DNA of 63,009 nucleotides from Paludibacteraceae bacterium (GTDB lineage Bacteria; Bacteroidota; Bacteroidia; Bacteroidales; Paludibacteraceae): assembly GCA_017558065.1 (NCBI GenBank), contig JAFYWK010000039.1, forward strand, positions 1 to 63,009. Direction: 5' to 3'. The position numbers and the translations under genes were made by a program. The notes under the pieces are model-generated. The model saw nothing but the letters and a program-made list of their open reading frames with translations. It had not been told where the DNA came from and ran no database searches. Positions 42,398 to 51,058 of this stretch are shown piece after piece (position 1 is the first letter of the stretch; every line of letters starts with the position of its first letter).

Positions 42398-43876
42398 TTA
42401 CGCTGCCTTTTCTGCTACATACTCAGGCATTGCAATACGTGCATGTGCATCCGGGAAACCGAGTGTCCAGCACGACATTTCCTCCATAGTCACGGCATTT
42501 GAGTTGGAAATGAAGAGTTCCTTCAAATTATACTCCTGGCGTGCCCAGTTCTGGAATACCCACTTGTCGAGATATTCAGGATCGAGCGAGAAGCCGCGGC
42601 CGTTGAAGCCCCATGCATTGAACAAGTCATGACGGTAGAACAACAACTTGGTACCCATAGATTCAAACGATTGGAAATCGAGCTTCCAGTTGTTATAGTT
42701 CTTTTCGCTTTCAAAGATCTTGATGCGGTTGTTTGTCTTGATCTTACAGAGAGCCGCATAAATGGTATTGTCTACAAACACGAGCTTGGTACGTGAACCG
42801 TTGCCTGCACCTTCGATGATACGGCCGACAAGATCCACCAATTCATCTTCTGTAATGACATACTTCTGTACATAGTTGCCGTCTTCGCCGACAATAGGAT
42901 TACCCGCTGCATCCAATTCCTTTTCCCAGTGGCCGAGTTCCAAGTCCTTGCCTGCACGGTACCAGATACCTTCGCAAGTGTAGATGTTACCCTGTGCATT
43001 GAACTGATGCTTGGACTTCACGCCGAACAAGCCGGAAGCTTCCATACCGATACGCATGTCTTCCATAGCCATACGTTCCATGCGGGTAAATGACCAGTCC
43101 ACTTCCTTCTTTGAGAAACGGTCGTAGATAGTCTGTTCCACCTGCATGATGAAGCGCTGGCAGTACTGTTCTGTAGGAGAAGGCAACTGGTAGTAGGAAC
43201 CTGTAGAGACGTCCTTTTCTGCCGCTGCACGGCCCATACGCAACAATACTGTGCCTTGTGTAAGGTCAGGAATAAGGTAAGGATTGCCGTTTGTCGAAGT
43301 CTTGCCGTTTACAGCATACAACAACGGAAGGTTTGTTTCGCTATTGATGGCGTGTACACGAAGCATCAACGGGTGTTCCGGATCTTCCGCATTATTCTTA
43401 TAGCCAGGCATGAACGAACCGTCCGGATTGAGCACAAGCAGAGTATCCATGGAACCGATAATCGTATTGTCTTCAAGTTCAACGGCCTTCGGAGTTTCAG
43501 AAGTCATGGCAGAAACCGGATTCTTTACCACTGCACGCAACGGACGCTGGCCGACGCTGTAGTACTTGACAATAATGGACGAACTCTTGTTAAAAGATGC
43601 TGAACGAAGGATCTGGTCGATAGGTGTACCGGTGAACTTCATTTCAACGATGGTCTTGTCGATCTGCTTCTGATACCATTCGGCATCCTGGATCTTCTCA
43701 TTTGCGGTGACACTGGAAGCACCTTCCGCAACGGTGCCCTTGCCTTCACCCAAATTGTTTACGGCACTACCGTTTGCAACATCTGCTGCACAGGCAAAAC
43801 CGCCGCTTGATGCGCCCACGAGAAACATCATGAGCACAGACACAAAAAACTGAAATGCTGATTGAAATTTTTTCAT
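42398..43876 (-). CDS. Major capsid protein with signal-peptide-like N-terminus
   Basis: 492 residues. From about residue 70 the sequence has the style of an HK97-fold capsid protein: TPIDQILRSASFNKSSSIIV, QRFIMQVEQTIYDRFSKKEV, LVFVDNTIYAALCKIKT, with an upstream scaffold gene. The first 31 residues are unusual: MKKFQ, then a hydrophobic run (FQFFVSVLMMFLVGASSGGF) ending in ACA/AD, a perfect Ala-x-Ala-type signal peptidase site, followed by a Gly/Ser/Ala linker. The segment may be a targeting or maturation leader. The assignment to capsid rests on order, length and pattern. Confidence 0.75.
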   Translation of the reverse strand: MKKFQSAFQFFVSVLMMFLVGASSGGFACAADVANGSAVNNLGEGKGTVAEGASSVTANEKIQDAEWYQKQIDKTIVEMKFTGTPIDQILRSASFNKSSSIIVKYYSVGQRPLRAVVKNPVSAMTSETPKAVELEDNTIIGSMDTLLVLNPDGSFMPGYKNNAEDPEHPLMLRVHAINSETNLPLLYAVNGKTSTNGNPYLIPDLTQGTVLLRMGRAAAEKDVSTGSYYQLPSPTEQYCQRFIMQVEQTIYDRFSKKEVDWSFTRMERMAMEDMRIGMEASGLFGVKSKHQFNAQGNIYTCEGIWYRAGKDLELGHWEKELDAAGNPIVGEDGNYVQKYVITEDELVDLVGRIIEGAGNGSRTKLVFVDNTIYAALCKIKTNNRIKIFESEKNYNNWKLDFQSFESMGTKLLFYRHDLFNAWGFNGRGFSLDPEYLDKWVFQNWARQEYNLKELFISNSNAVTMEEMSCWTLGFPDAHARIAMPEYVAEKAA

Positions 43877-43934
43877 ACGTTCTTGTTTTGTTGGTAAAAT
43901 GATTAATAAATAGATATATGGTTAAAAAGACTGA

Positions 43935-44738
43935 TTAGAATCTTCTCTTCATGCCTGAATATTTTTCGGCCGTAGGATTCAGGCTTTCCTTCGGACTGGT
44001 GTCTCCTCCACCGCCGCCACCTGTATAGGTAGGAGCTTTTGCCGCGTTCCGGTGAGGCTGCGCACGTTCGTTACGCATGGACGTACGTCCTTCGTTACGT
44101 GCCGCTTCTGCATCCGCTTCAAGGTTGAAGGCATGGATAAGGCGTTCCCAGTCTTCCGCGTCAAGCTCGTGACGGATAATGCGATGGATAAACCCTTCCT
44201 TGGAATCACCGTCACCGTAAAGCCATTCGAGCATAGAGGAAACATTCGCTTCGTCTACATTAGACTTCTGGACAGCCTGGGTGAGCGCTGCATCCGACTT
44301 GGCAAGATTGTCGTCCGCTGTCTTGCGACGTGCTTCTGCGTCTGCAACTTCCTTGATCTTGGCAGCTTCTTTTTCCTTTACTCTGGCCAACGCTTCTTCC
44401 TTGGTCATTTCGCCTTCATAAAACGCTCGGAGTTCGTCCTCGTACTTATCGAACATGTAGCCAGCCAACGAGAAATCGGCGCCATCATCGCCAATGCCCG
44501 AAGCCATACCTGTAAGGATGCCGGCCGCACGAGGATCTGACGACATGAGATCGTTGAAGCGCTTGCGTTCTTCCTCTCCTCGGTCGAAAGCCTGGAAGGA
44601 TTCGTCCAGATAGGATCCTACCGCCGCTTCATCATCCAGGTCAAGCTCCGCGTTACGGCCTGAAACGACCTCTCGCCAGCCTCGCTTGGGCGCTTCCTGC
44701 GCCTGCTGCGTGGTTTCTTTCTTTTCTTCCGGTTTCAT
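43935..44738 (-). CDS. Capsid scaffolding protein
   Basis: 267 residues, highly charged: MKPEEKKETTQQAQEAPKRG, a central helix-rich coiled coil (KEEALARVKEKEAAKIKEVA; ARRKTADDNLAKSDAALTQA) and a C-terminal Gly/Arg/Lys tail (after TYTGGGGGGDTSPKE, ends EKYSGMKRRF). This is the usual make-up of scaffolds, whose basic end binds the capsid protein. It precedes the capsid gene in the same unit and starts 59 nt after late element copy C. Confidence 0.7.
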   Translation of the reverse strand: MKPEEKKETTQQAQEAPKRGWREVVSGRNAELDLDDEAAVGSYLDESFQAFDRGEEERKRFNDLMSSDPRAAGILTGMASGIGDDGADFSLAGYMFDKYEDELRAFYEGEMTKEEALARVKEKEAAKIKEVADAEARRKTADDNLAKSDAALTQAVQKSNVDEANVSSMLEWLYGDGDSKEGFIHRIIRHELDAEDWERLIHAFNLEADAEAARNEGRTSMRNERAQPHRNAAKAPTYTGGGGGGDTSPKESLNPTAEKYSGMKRRF

Positions 44739-44797
44739 AAATTACTGATTAAAATATGTTATAGTACAAAATTGCACGATAATCTGTATCTCACTTC

Positions 44798-44811
44798 CAT
44801 AACTTGCGAAA
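44798..44811 (-). promoter_or_regulatory. Late element copy C (TTTCGCAAGTTATG)
   Basis: Minus-strand TTTCGCAAGTTATG pointing to the scaffold-capsid unit, 59 nt from its start codon, and 39 bp upstream of the start of the plus-strand packaging unit in the opposite sense. Confidence 0.65.
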
Positions 44812-44849
44812 CGTTTCCGCCTTTTTTGCACGCAAAATCATCCGCGTGT

Positions 44850-45245
44850 ATGAAGCATAAAGGAAGTAAGGGAGAAAACAGCCTGTACCGTGAACGGAAG
44901 ATCAAGGAACTTTTCACGAAGCTGAAAAGAACCGGCATGTACGCTACCATAGGCGAGATATGCCGGGAGATTTCCACCATGAAGATGGACCGGTACTACA
45001 TAAGCGAAGAGAGAGCTTGTGAGATATACTATCGGTACAGACGTAGCGGGAAGATAGAAAGCTGCTCCAAGTACGCATATACATTGAGGCTTGACCTGGT
45101 ACACCTTTGCGAACGCATAAGGAAGGAAAAGAACCTGGAATGTATGAGGCATGTGGTAAGGGAAGCGCTGGAATACCCTGCGCGGAGTATAGGAATAAGC
45201 CCAAGCCGCATACAGAGAATCCTAGAGGAAGGAGGAATGTTGTAG
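44850..45245 (+). CDS. DNA-binding protein, candidate small terminase subunit
   Basis: 131 residues from the ATG at 44850 (MKHKGSKGENSLYRERKIKE). Basic and helical, with two HTH-like stretches: MYATIGEICREISTMKMDRY and the C-terminal ARSIGISPSRIQRILEEGGM. It heads the packaging unit, one nucleotide before the rhomboid-like gene and before the large terminase, the usual place for TerS. No family-level proof; a regulator is the alternative. Confidence 0.55.
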   Translation: MKHKGSKGENSLYRERKIKELFTKLKRTGMYATIGEICREISTMKMDRYYISEERACEIYYRYRRSGKIESCSKYAYTLRLDLVHLCERIRKEKNLECMRHVVREALEYPARSIGISPSRIQRILEEGGML

Positions 45246-45246
45246 C

Positions 45247-45705
45247 ATGAATAGCAAGACAAGCATGAGACTTGTGGCCATGTATGTGTTACTGGCACCT
45301 CTAGTGCACCTGGGAGAACACCTGGCCGTTTCCGGAACGTCTCCCTGGTGGACGCACCTGACATACATGTTCGGGCATGCGGGATGGGTGCACTACCTGC
45401 TGAACGGAATAGGCTGGACCATGATGAGGCCTATCCTGACGCCGGCACGTACGCTAACGGCTATAACCATAGCTGCATTGCTACCGCCTGGCGCCATACC
45501 CGTACTGGGATGGAGCGTGGTACTCTACTATTATCTGGGACTTTGCCTTGCCGGCATGAAGACGGGAGACCGCATAAGGCTGCTGCTTGTAGTGGCGCTA
45601 GGATTCTTTGTTCCCTGGATAGCTGCCTGGCATCATGCAGCCATGCTTGCTGCAGGATGGATGATTAGAAAGATAGAAAGGAAATGGGAAAACACGATGT
45701 ACTGA
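45247..45705 (+). CDS. Rhomboid-like intramembrane serine protease candidate
   Basis: 152 residues, about six hydrophobic segments. GHAGWVHYLLN gives H44-x4-H49-x3-N53, the same spacing as H145/H150/N154 of E. coli GlpG. GWSVVLYYYLG aligns with GlpG GLSGVVYALMG and keeps the catalytic Ser (S90). WHHAAMLAAGW in the last span supplies the His (H129 or H130). The second Gly of GxSG is Val here. A minimal, possibly active rhomboid. Its start is 1 nt after the TerS candidate and its end overlaps the large terminase by 22 nt, so it is co-expressed with packaging. The substrate is unknown. Confidence 0.65.
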   Translation: MNSKTSMRLVAMYVLLAPLVHLGEHLAVSGTSPWWTHLTYMFGHAGWVHYLLNGIGWTMMRPILTPARTLTAITIAALLPPGAIPVLGWSVVLYYYLGLCLAGMKTGDRIRLLLVVALGFFVPWIAAWHHAAMLAAGWMIRKIERKWENTMY

Positions 45706-47879
45706 ACGGATATGATGAAGAGAAACGGCTGCTGGGGCTTTTTGGGGCAACGGTAGTAACGACCGCTCAGCGGATGGTGGAACAGAACGAGAAAAGAACC
45801 GGGGAACTGTTCTGTGACTATGATCCGCTGACAGGGGAAGGAGCGCCAGGAAAAAGAAGGGAAATCGTGATAGACGACCTCTTCATGGGATGCGAAGCCC
45901 GGTTGTGGCTGCCGATAGACATGTTCAGTGTAGGAATGATATACTGGCTGGAAAAGCTGGGAAGCATAGAGGAACTTTGCTACTACCTATACGGAGGGTA
46001 TGACGATGAACTGAGAGAAGCGGTAGTGACGTCCTTCCTGAGAACATGGGCGAAGTATGACTTCTACTTCTTTGCGTATGCCTATGCCCGCATCAAGAAT
46101 AAGGAAGGTGGGGACGACATACCTTTCAAGCTACGCCCGCCACAGATAAAACTCACTTCCCGTTTCGAGAACCAGCGCCTGGCAGGGAAGCCTATACGTG
46201 TGATCCTGCTGAAAGCCCGACAATGGGGTGGATCTACCTGTACACAGATATACATGGCATGGATTCAGATCATGTGGGTGAAGGCATGGAACAGCATCAT
46301 AGTAGGGCACCAGGGCGATTCTGCCGCCGAAGTGAAGGACATGTACGTAAAGCTGGTAACACAGCTGCCGGATTTCCTGTTCTATGAAGAAGGACAGGAA
46401 TATGACGACGGGCAACCGAAGATAAAGGGTGGTGGTACGACCAACATAAGCATGATCCCGCCGCGAAACTGCAAGATCAAGCTGGCTACGGCCATGAACC
46501 CGGAAGGTGCCCGCGGTGGGGACAGCGCCATGGCACACTGTACGGAAGTGGCGTTCTGGCCACAGACCGAAAAAATGGATCCACAGAAGCAGGTGAAGTC
46601 CAGCTGTTCCGGTATTCTGTACAAGCCTTACACGATGATAGTCTACGAAAGTACGGCCAACGGCATGAACTTCTACAAGGATGAATGGGACCGTGCTAAC
46701 AGTGTGGATGAATACGGGCAACCGGTATCGGCTTTCGAGCCGCTGTTTGTGGCCTGGTGGGAAATCGAGCAATACACGGAAAAACCGAAAAGCATGCTGG
46801 AATGGGCTTGCACGCTCATTTCCCGCCGGGACGACAAGAAGAACCATTGGGACTACTTCTTCTGGTTATGGACAATCGGAGCAACGCTCCAGGGTGTCTA
46901 CTGGTACCAGCTCAAAATGAAGGAATATGCCGATCTGCAGGACATGCAGCAGGAATACCCGAGTAATCCCGTTGAGGCCTTCAAGTTCGGTGGACAGAAC
47001 GAGTTCGACCTGTACAAGGTGGAGCAGATGCGCAAGTTCTGCAAGAAACCGGAGTTTCAGGGAGAGATATACGGAGACGCTCCGAAGGGAGATCTGGCCA
47101 TGCACAATCTCCGTCTTACACCTGACATAGCCGGAGCCTTGAAGATATGGGAATTTCCGGATACAAAAAGCCGGTTAAAGAACCAGTATTTTGTAAGCGT
47201 GGACATCGGTGGAAAATACAAGACCAGCGACTATAGCGTGATAACGGTGCTTGACCGGGCGGACATGATGGGCGAAGACGGTGTACTGAACGAAGATGCA
47301 GGCCCACGAGTAGTAGCGGAATGGTACGGGCATACGGACCCTGACCTGCTGGCGATAAAGTGTGCACAGATAAGCGCATACTACAACAATGCGCTGCTGA
47401 TCGTGGAGAACAATACGGCCTACAGTAAGTTGAACAATGTAGACACGGATAATGTGAGCGAACTATTTTTCCCTATTTTATTGCCACTGTATGACAATCT
47501 GTACTGCCATAACCGCAGCGAACTGAACAAGGGACAGAACACGGCCGAAGTGAAATGGGGATTCAATACGAACAGTGCGACCAAGGTTTCCATTATCAAG
47601 TATATGGGCCAGTGCATCCGCGATGTTCTGTATATAGAAAGGGAAAGGGAGTGCCTGAACGAATGTTTCGTGTACATGAAATATCCGAACGGCAAATACG
47701 GAGCTCAGGCAGGCAAGCATGACGACCGCGTAATGAGCCGCGCCATAGGTCTGTACGTAAGCCGGTTTGAATGGGACCGATATCCGGTACGAATGGCTCC
47801 TACTCCGGAAGAACGTATGAAACAGCTACAGAACATGCGTGCAAAGACAAACGGAATGGAACGTATCATCAATAACTAA
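45684..47879 (+). CDS. terL: Terminase large subunit (DNA packaging ATPase/nuclease)
   Basis: 731 residues. ATPase part: adenine/Walker A region LKARQWGGSTCTQI (variant P-loop with the Arg/Lys before QWGGST), Walker B region CTEVAFW and coupling segment VYESTANG. Nuclease part (RNase H-like): VSVDIGGKYKTSDYSVITVL, IVENNTAY and KHDDRVMSRAIGL provide the acidic residues. It moves DNA into proheads and cuts concatemers. The start overlaps the rhomboid-like gene. Length is slightly above the usual 550-650 because of an N-terminal extension. Confidence 0.95.
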   Translation: MGKHDVLNGYDEEKRLLGLFGATVVTTAQRMVEQNEKRTGELFCDYDPLTGEGAPGKRREIVIDDLFMGCEARLWLPIDMFSVGMIYWLEKLGSIEELCYYLYGGYDDELREAVVTSFLRTWAKYDFYFFAYAYARIKNKEGGDDIPFKLRPPQIKLTSRFENQRLAGKPIRVILLKARQWGGSTCTQIYMAWIQIMWVKAWNSIIVGHQGDSAAEVKDMYVKLVTQLPDFLFYEEGQEYDDGQPKIKGGGTTNISMIPPRNCKIKLATAMNPEGARGGDSAMAHCTEVAFWPQTEKMDPQKQVKSSCSGILYKPYTMIVYESTANGMNFYKDEWDRANSVDEYGQPVSAFEPLFVAWWEIEQYTEKPKSMLEWACTLISRRDDKKNHWDYFFWLWTIGATLQGVYWYQLKMKEYADLQDMQQEYPSNPVEAFKFGGQNEFDLYKVEQMRKFCKKPEFQGEIYGDAPKGDLAMHNLRLTPDIAGALKIWEFPDTKSRLKNQYFVSVDIGGKYKTSDYSVITVLDRADMMGEDGVLNEDAGPRVVAEWYGHTDPDLLAIKCAQISAYYNNALLIVENNTAYSKLNNVDTDNVSELFFPILLPLYDNLYCHNRSELNKGQNTAEVKWGFNTNSATKVSIIKYMGQCIRDVLYIERERECLNECFVYMKYPNGKYGAQAGKHDDRVMSRAIGLYVSRFEWDRYPVRMAPTPEERMKQLQNMRAKTNGMERIINN

Positions 47880-47891
47880 TATATTGTGAGT

Positions 47892-48287
47892 ATGAAAGAT
47901 TTTATGAAAACAATCCTGAACGGTGTAATGAACGCCGTAATGAATCCAGTAAAAAGCAGAAAAATGATGAAGGCCACCGTCATGTGGCAGAAAGCTAAGG
48001 AAGAGGCGGAAGAGAAACGAAAAATGGACGGACACCGCTACTTCGTAATCTACGACGCGGGACAGAAGAAGCTGATCTGCATAACCTATGACATTTACCG
48101 AGAACGCGGGGACAGCTATAAATACTTGCGTTTACGAGGCCGCTTCAAGAAACCTCTCAAACGTGAGGAACTGAAAGCGTTATGCTTCTATTACACTACT
48201 TCCAAATGGACGCCAAAGGCTATCAGTCAGGAAGAGGAACGCGAAAAACTGGTGGAATGGCAAAAATACTATTTGAAAGTAGGATAG
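47892..48287 (+). CDS. Small basic hypothetical protein after terL
   Basis: 131 residues from the ATG at 47892 (MKDFMKTILNGVMNAVMNPV); a GTG at 47886 is also in frame. Amphipathic N-terminal helix, then Lys/Glu-rich helix and a beta domain (HRYFVIYDAGQKKLICITYD). Last gene of the packaging unit. Function unknown. Confidence 0.6.
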   Translation: MKDFMKTILNGVMNAVMNPVKSRKMMKATVMWQKAKEEAEEKRKMDGHRYFVIYDAGQKKLICITYDIYRERGDSYKYLRLRGRFKKPLKREELKALCFYYTTSKWTPKAISQEEEREKLVEWQKYYLKVG

Positions 48288-48325
48288 CGTGCAAAATTGC
48301 AGCATGTTTTGAATATAGCAATGTA

Positions 48326-48353
48326 TTTGAAAGGCTACAAACCTGTATTTTTG
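48326..48353 (+). promoter_or_regulatory. Promoter-like boxes upstream of a gene-free, terminator-ended stretch
   Basis: TTTG (48326-48329) and TATTTTTG (48346-48353, exact TAnnTTTG) with a 16-bp spacer, shorter than the ideal 19. The next ~105 bp contain no gene and end at a strong terminator. Confidence 0.4.
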
Positions 48354-48357
48354 CAGT

Positions 48358-48460
48358 GAAAAAAAATCTTTTTACCTTAAACTTATTGCATATGGGTATT
48401 AGTTGTTTTAACTAATGAAGAAAGGGATCCGTTGTGAAACGAATCCCTTTCTTTTATTTC
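48358..48460 (+). ncRNA. Candidate small RNA between packaging and lysis units
   Basis: If the promoter boxes at 48326-48353 are used, a transcript of about 100 nt would contain a stem ATTAGTT-GTTTT-AACTAAT and then the strong terminator hairpin. No ORF of note is inside. Evidence is only promoter, stem and terminator; it may simply be a terminator region. Confidence 0.3.
48418..48460. terminator. Bidirectional terminator between packaging and structural units
   Basis: AAGAAAGGGATCCGTT, loop GTGA, AACGAATCCCTTTCTT, then TTATTT. A long, nearly perfect stem between the convergent genes ending at 48287 and 48464, with A-rich and T-rich flanks for both directions. Confidence 0.9.
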
Positions 48461-48463
48461 CCC

Positions 48464-48916
48464 TTATCGGTTTATGCACATGTAACGCCAGATCTTGCCT
48501 TCTCCAACCCAGTCCTTGTCTGCAAACCAGAAAGCGTGTGCAGCCTTGAGTATATGATCGTCCGGAAGGACTCCATGAAGGTCATTGGCAAAGGCATTGT
48601 AAGCAACATACTTGTCCCACACGGTAGTACCTGCCGGATGAGGCTGTGACTTGGTAGCTTCTTCGATCTGGGCCGGGGTCCAGTAGGCACCGAGAGGTTT
48701 CATCTGCTCCACGTCCCAACGGGCAAACTGTTCGTCATAGTGATTGCCGTACATGATACCATGCTGCTTGCGGATGAATTTCCAATACTTGTCGGGGTGT
48801 TCGCGCTTCATATCGCAAAGCATGTCGTCGAGATCGTCCACGCTTTCCCACATTGCTTTTTCCGAGGCCAAACCTTTTTTCTTGGCTTCCTCGATCATTT
48901 CCTTGTATCTAATCAT
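48464..48916 (-). CDS. Hypothetical virion-associated protein (DUF7841-like)
   Basis: 150 residues, MIRYKEMIEEAKKKGLASEK, then YWKFIRKQHGIMYGNHYDEQ and HAFWFADKDWVGEGKIWRYM. I recall a family of this pattern next to portal and lysis genes in Bacteroides phages (DUF7841, from memory). Helical, no signal. Start overlaps the previous stop as ATGA. Confidence 0.7.
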   Translation of the reverse strand: MIRYKEMIEEAKKKGLASEKAMWESVDDLDDMLCDMKREHPDKYWKFIRKQHGIMYGNHYDEQFARWDVEQMKPLGAYWTPAQIEEATKSQPHPAGTTVWDKYVAYNAFANDLHGVLPDDHILKAAHAFWFADKDWVGEGKIWRYMCINR

Positions 48917-49338
48917 ACCAGATAATCTTTAAGTTTGATAATGTCTTTTTCTGTAAAGCTGAAACCGCTCTTGCTTCCAAACAAGAGGTATGAAGCCATA
49001 TTGTCCGGCAATGAAAGAACTGCCTTCCCTCCTGAAATGTCAATGTCGCATCCCCATACCGAAGTATGGTAGTCAAATTCACGGAACAAGGCCGCTGCTT
49101 CTTCGATAATCAAGTCGGCGTTGATGTTTCCATCCTTGTCCAGACCAACCAGTACTACTGCATCCAGCCATTTGTTGATGCGCTCATCCTGGAAATCCAG
49201 CCAGTTTTCAAGAATACGCTTGATGTTCCTACGGCGGACCGGACTTTCAAACAAGCCGTCCACCATGTCATTAGCCCACATCTGGACGGCTGACTTCACT
49301 TTCCCTTTAAAAGCCGCTATATCACTTTTGACATTCAT
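48913..49338 (-). CDS. Hypothetical virion-associated protein
   Basis: 141 residues, MNVKSDIAAFKGKVKSAVQM, helical N-terminal half, alpha/beta C-terminal half (VWGCDIDISGGKAVLSLPDN). ATGA overlaps with both neighbours bind it to this cluster. I do not recognise a family. Confidence 0.65.
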   Translation of the reverse strand: MNVKSDIAAFKGKVKSAVQMWANDMVDGLFESPVRRRNIKRILENWLDFQDERINKWLDAVVLVGLDKDGNINADLIIEEAAALFREFDYHTSVWGCDIDISGGKAVLSLPDNMASYLLFGSKSGFSFTEKDIIKLKDYLV

Positions 49339-49859
49339 TTGCTGCCTCCTTTCTTACGCTTCATGGCCAGGAAGTCCGTATAGGTCATGTCGCTATAATG
49401 CTGGGTGTATTCGTTGAACAACTCCAGATTGTCCTCCTTCTGCTTGCCGATCTTCTTCTTGAGAAGCTTGATTGTAGCCAGATGCTCTTCAATGGCTTCC
49501 TTCCCATCTTTACATCCTTCCACATAAGGTAAGACAATCTTCATCTGTTCGCGCTGCACAATGGACATGACGCGCTCAATGGATGCCTTGAACTCTTCGG
49601 AACTGGATACGGATTCGTATTCGCTATCGCTGAGCTCCTGCATGAACTTGTCTACTTCGTCCCAAACCGGTGTGCGGCTAGTGTTTCCCTTGGAGTTAAT
49701 CACTTGCTGGTTTCGCATCATAAGCGCATGCTTGCGCTGCTCCAGTTCTTCCTGCATACGCTGTACCTCTTCCAACTGAGGATCAGAAGCCTGGCTGTCA
49801 TAACGGCCCGGATTGAACAACGGATCGTTACCATTAAAATAGAAATTGTTTCCTGCCAT
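49335..49859 (-). CDS. Helical hypothetical protein
   Basis: 174 residues, starts MAGNNFYFNGNDPLFNPGRY, then a coiled coil rich in Glu/Gln (EEVQRMQEELEQRKHALMMR) and a helical C-terminus ending with a basic tail (AMKRKKGGSK). Its composition is that of a chaperone or tail assembly factor, but this cannot be shown from sequence. Confidence 0.65.
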   Translation of the reverse strand: MAGNNFYFNGNDPLFNPGRYDSQASDPQLEEVQRMQEELEQRKHALMMRNQQVINSKGNTSRTPVWDEVDKFMQELSDSEYESVSSSEEFKASIERVMSIVQREQMKIVLPYVEGCKDGKEAIEEHLATIKLLKKKIGKQKEDNLELFNEYTQHYSDMTYTDFLAMKRKKGGSK

Positions 49860-49941
49860 GATGATTGGTTTTAATTGACAGGTGGAGCTCAGAGCCCCAC
49901 CTTACACTCATTTCTTAGAACGCTTTACAGCCAGCTTTTGT

Positions 49942-50688
49942 TTATCCTGCTGCGGCTGCTGTTCCGTAATTTGAGTTACAGCCGCAAGAGCTGGGAAAAC
50001 CAGTCACGGTAGGCGTGCTAGGCAATGTTACCACACCACGGATGCAGCGGCAAGTAGCCTTGTCTGTGTAGTTGAGGCCGGCAGTGTATGCCTTTTCAAT
50101 TTCAGCCTTGATCAAGGCGTTCTGGTAAGGACGGATAGCGTCGTCTACAGCAACCTTCTTTTCAAGGTCACACAATCGGTGCGCCAAGGCATCAAAGCCG
50201 TCACGCTGGTTCTTGTACAGACCGAAAGCGGCATTGTTGAGCTTGTCGATAGTCACGTCGTACAAGTCACGGGTAGCCTTGTAGTTACCGAAGTCGCCGT
50301 CTACCTGGCTCTTGTACAAGCCGAACTTTTCGGCAATGTCAATTTCACGCGCTTCCTTGGCCTGTGTCATGGTGTTTACCTTCAAACCCCAAAGTTCATT
50401 GGTAAGGTTGAGAATGCCTTCACAGTCATGTGCGTACACATCAAAAGTAGAAGGCGAACCACTACCGCCGCCATTGGTGTTGATGTTCACATTCTCAGGC
50501 ATACCGCCACCATGATAATTACCGCCACGGCTGCCGTTCAACCAGCCGCCACGCAACAATTCACTACCAAGAGCCAAACCGCCAGTGATGACACCGGCCA
50601 AGCCCATACCAAAACCATTGCGAGACTTACGCTTTGCTTCGTCTGCATGACGTTCCACTCTGTCAAGATCTCTTTCCATTGAATCCAT
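49942..50688 (-). CDS. Gly/Asn-rich hypothetical virion protein
   Basis: 248 residues. Charged N-terminus (MDSMERDLDRVERHADEAKR), a Gly-rich possibly membrane-active stretch (GFGMGLAGVITGGLALGSEL), a Gly/Asn linker, and a long helical region (about 95-210). The C-terminal Cys-containing end (ATCRCIRG; SSCGCNSNYGTAAAAG) is unusual. Similar plan to small internal or spacer virion proteins; function unknown. Confidence 0.65.
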   Translation of the reverse strand: MDSMERDLDRVERHADEAKRKSRNGFGMGLAGVITGGLALGSELLRGGWLNGSRGGNYHGGGMPENVNINTNGGGSGSPSTFDVYAHDCEGILNLTNELWGLKVNTMTQAKEAREIDIAEKFGLYKSQVDGDFGNYKATRDLYDVTIDKLNNAAFGLYKNQRDGFDALAHRLCDLEKKVAVDDAIRPYQNALIKAEIEKAYTAGLNYTDKATCRCIRGVVTLPSTPTVTGFPSSCGCNSNYGTAAAAG

Positions 50689-50753
50689 ACTAAAAGATTT
50701 AGAATTGCGGTCATTATTAACCGTGCGACAAAGTTGGACAGAAACGTGTTGCT

Positions 50754-51047
50754 CTAAAAACAGTTCGTTGCAAGTGCGTTGCTAATCTGTTTCACGCTTG
50801 CAAGATAAGACCATTTAGTTTTGCGGTACTTGTGGCTGTTCTTCAGCTTGTTCACACACTGACGTGTAAGGCCGGTAAGAGAAGATATTTCCAAGTCTGA
50901 AACGCCCTTTGAGGAAAGGGCATATATAAGGATAGCCCGTGCATCTACGGATTCTTCCTTGTTTGAACCGAACACATCGGTTACTCCAGTAATCTCACTC
51001 ACCATTCTGAGTACCTGGCTATAAAAAGACTTTATTTCGTTGTTCAT
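50754..51047 (-). CDS. DnaA-C-like helix-turn-helix protein
   Basis: 97 residues from the ATG at 51047. The segment DARAILIYALSSKGVSDLEI, then SSLTGLTRQCVNKLKNS is a typical helix-turn-helix resembling the DNA-binding domain IV of DnaA as found alone in phages. It would bind a specific DNA site. It starts 12 nt downstream of a long inverted repeat. Its role could be late regulation or origin binding. Confidence 0.65.
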   Translation of the reverse strand: MNNEIKSFYSQVLRMVSEITGVTDVFGSNKEESVDARAILIYALSSKGVSDLEISSLTGLTRQCVNKLKNSHKYRKTKWSYLASVKQISNALATNCF

Positions 51048-51058
51048 AAACAAATAAC

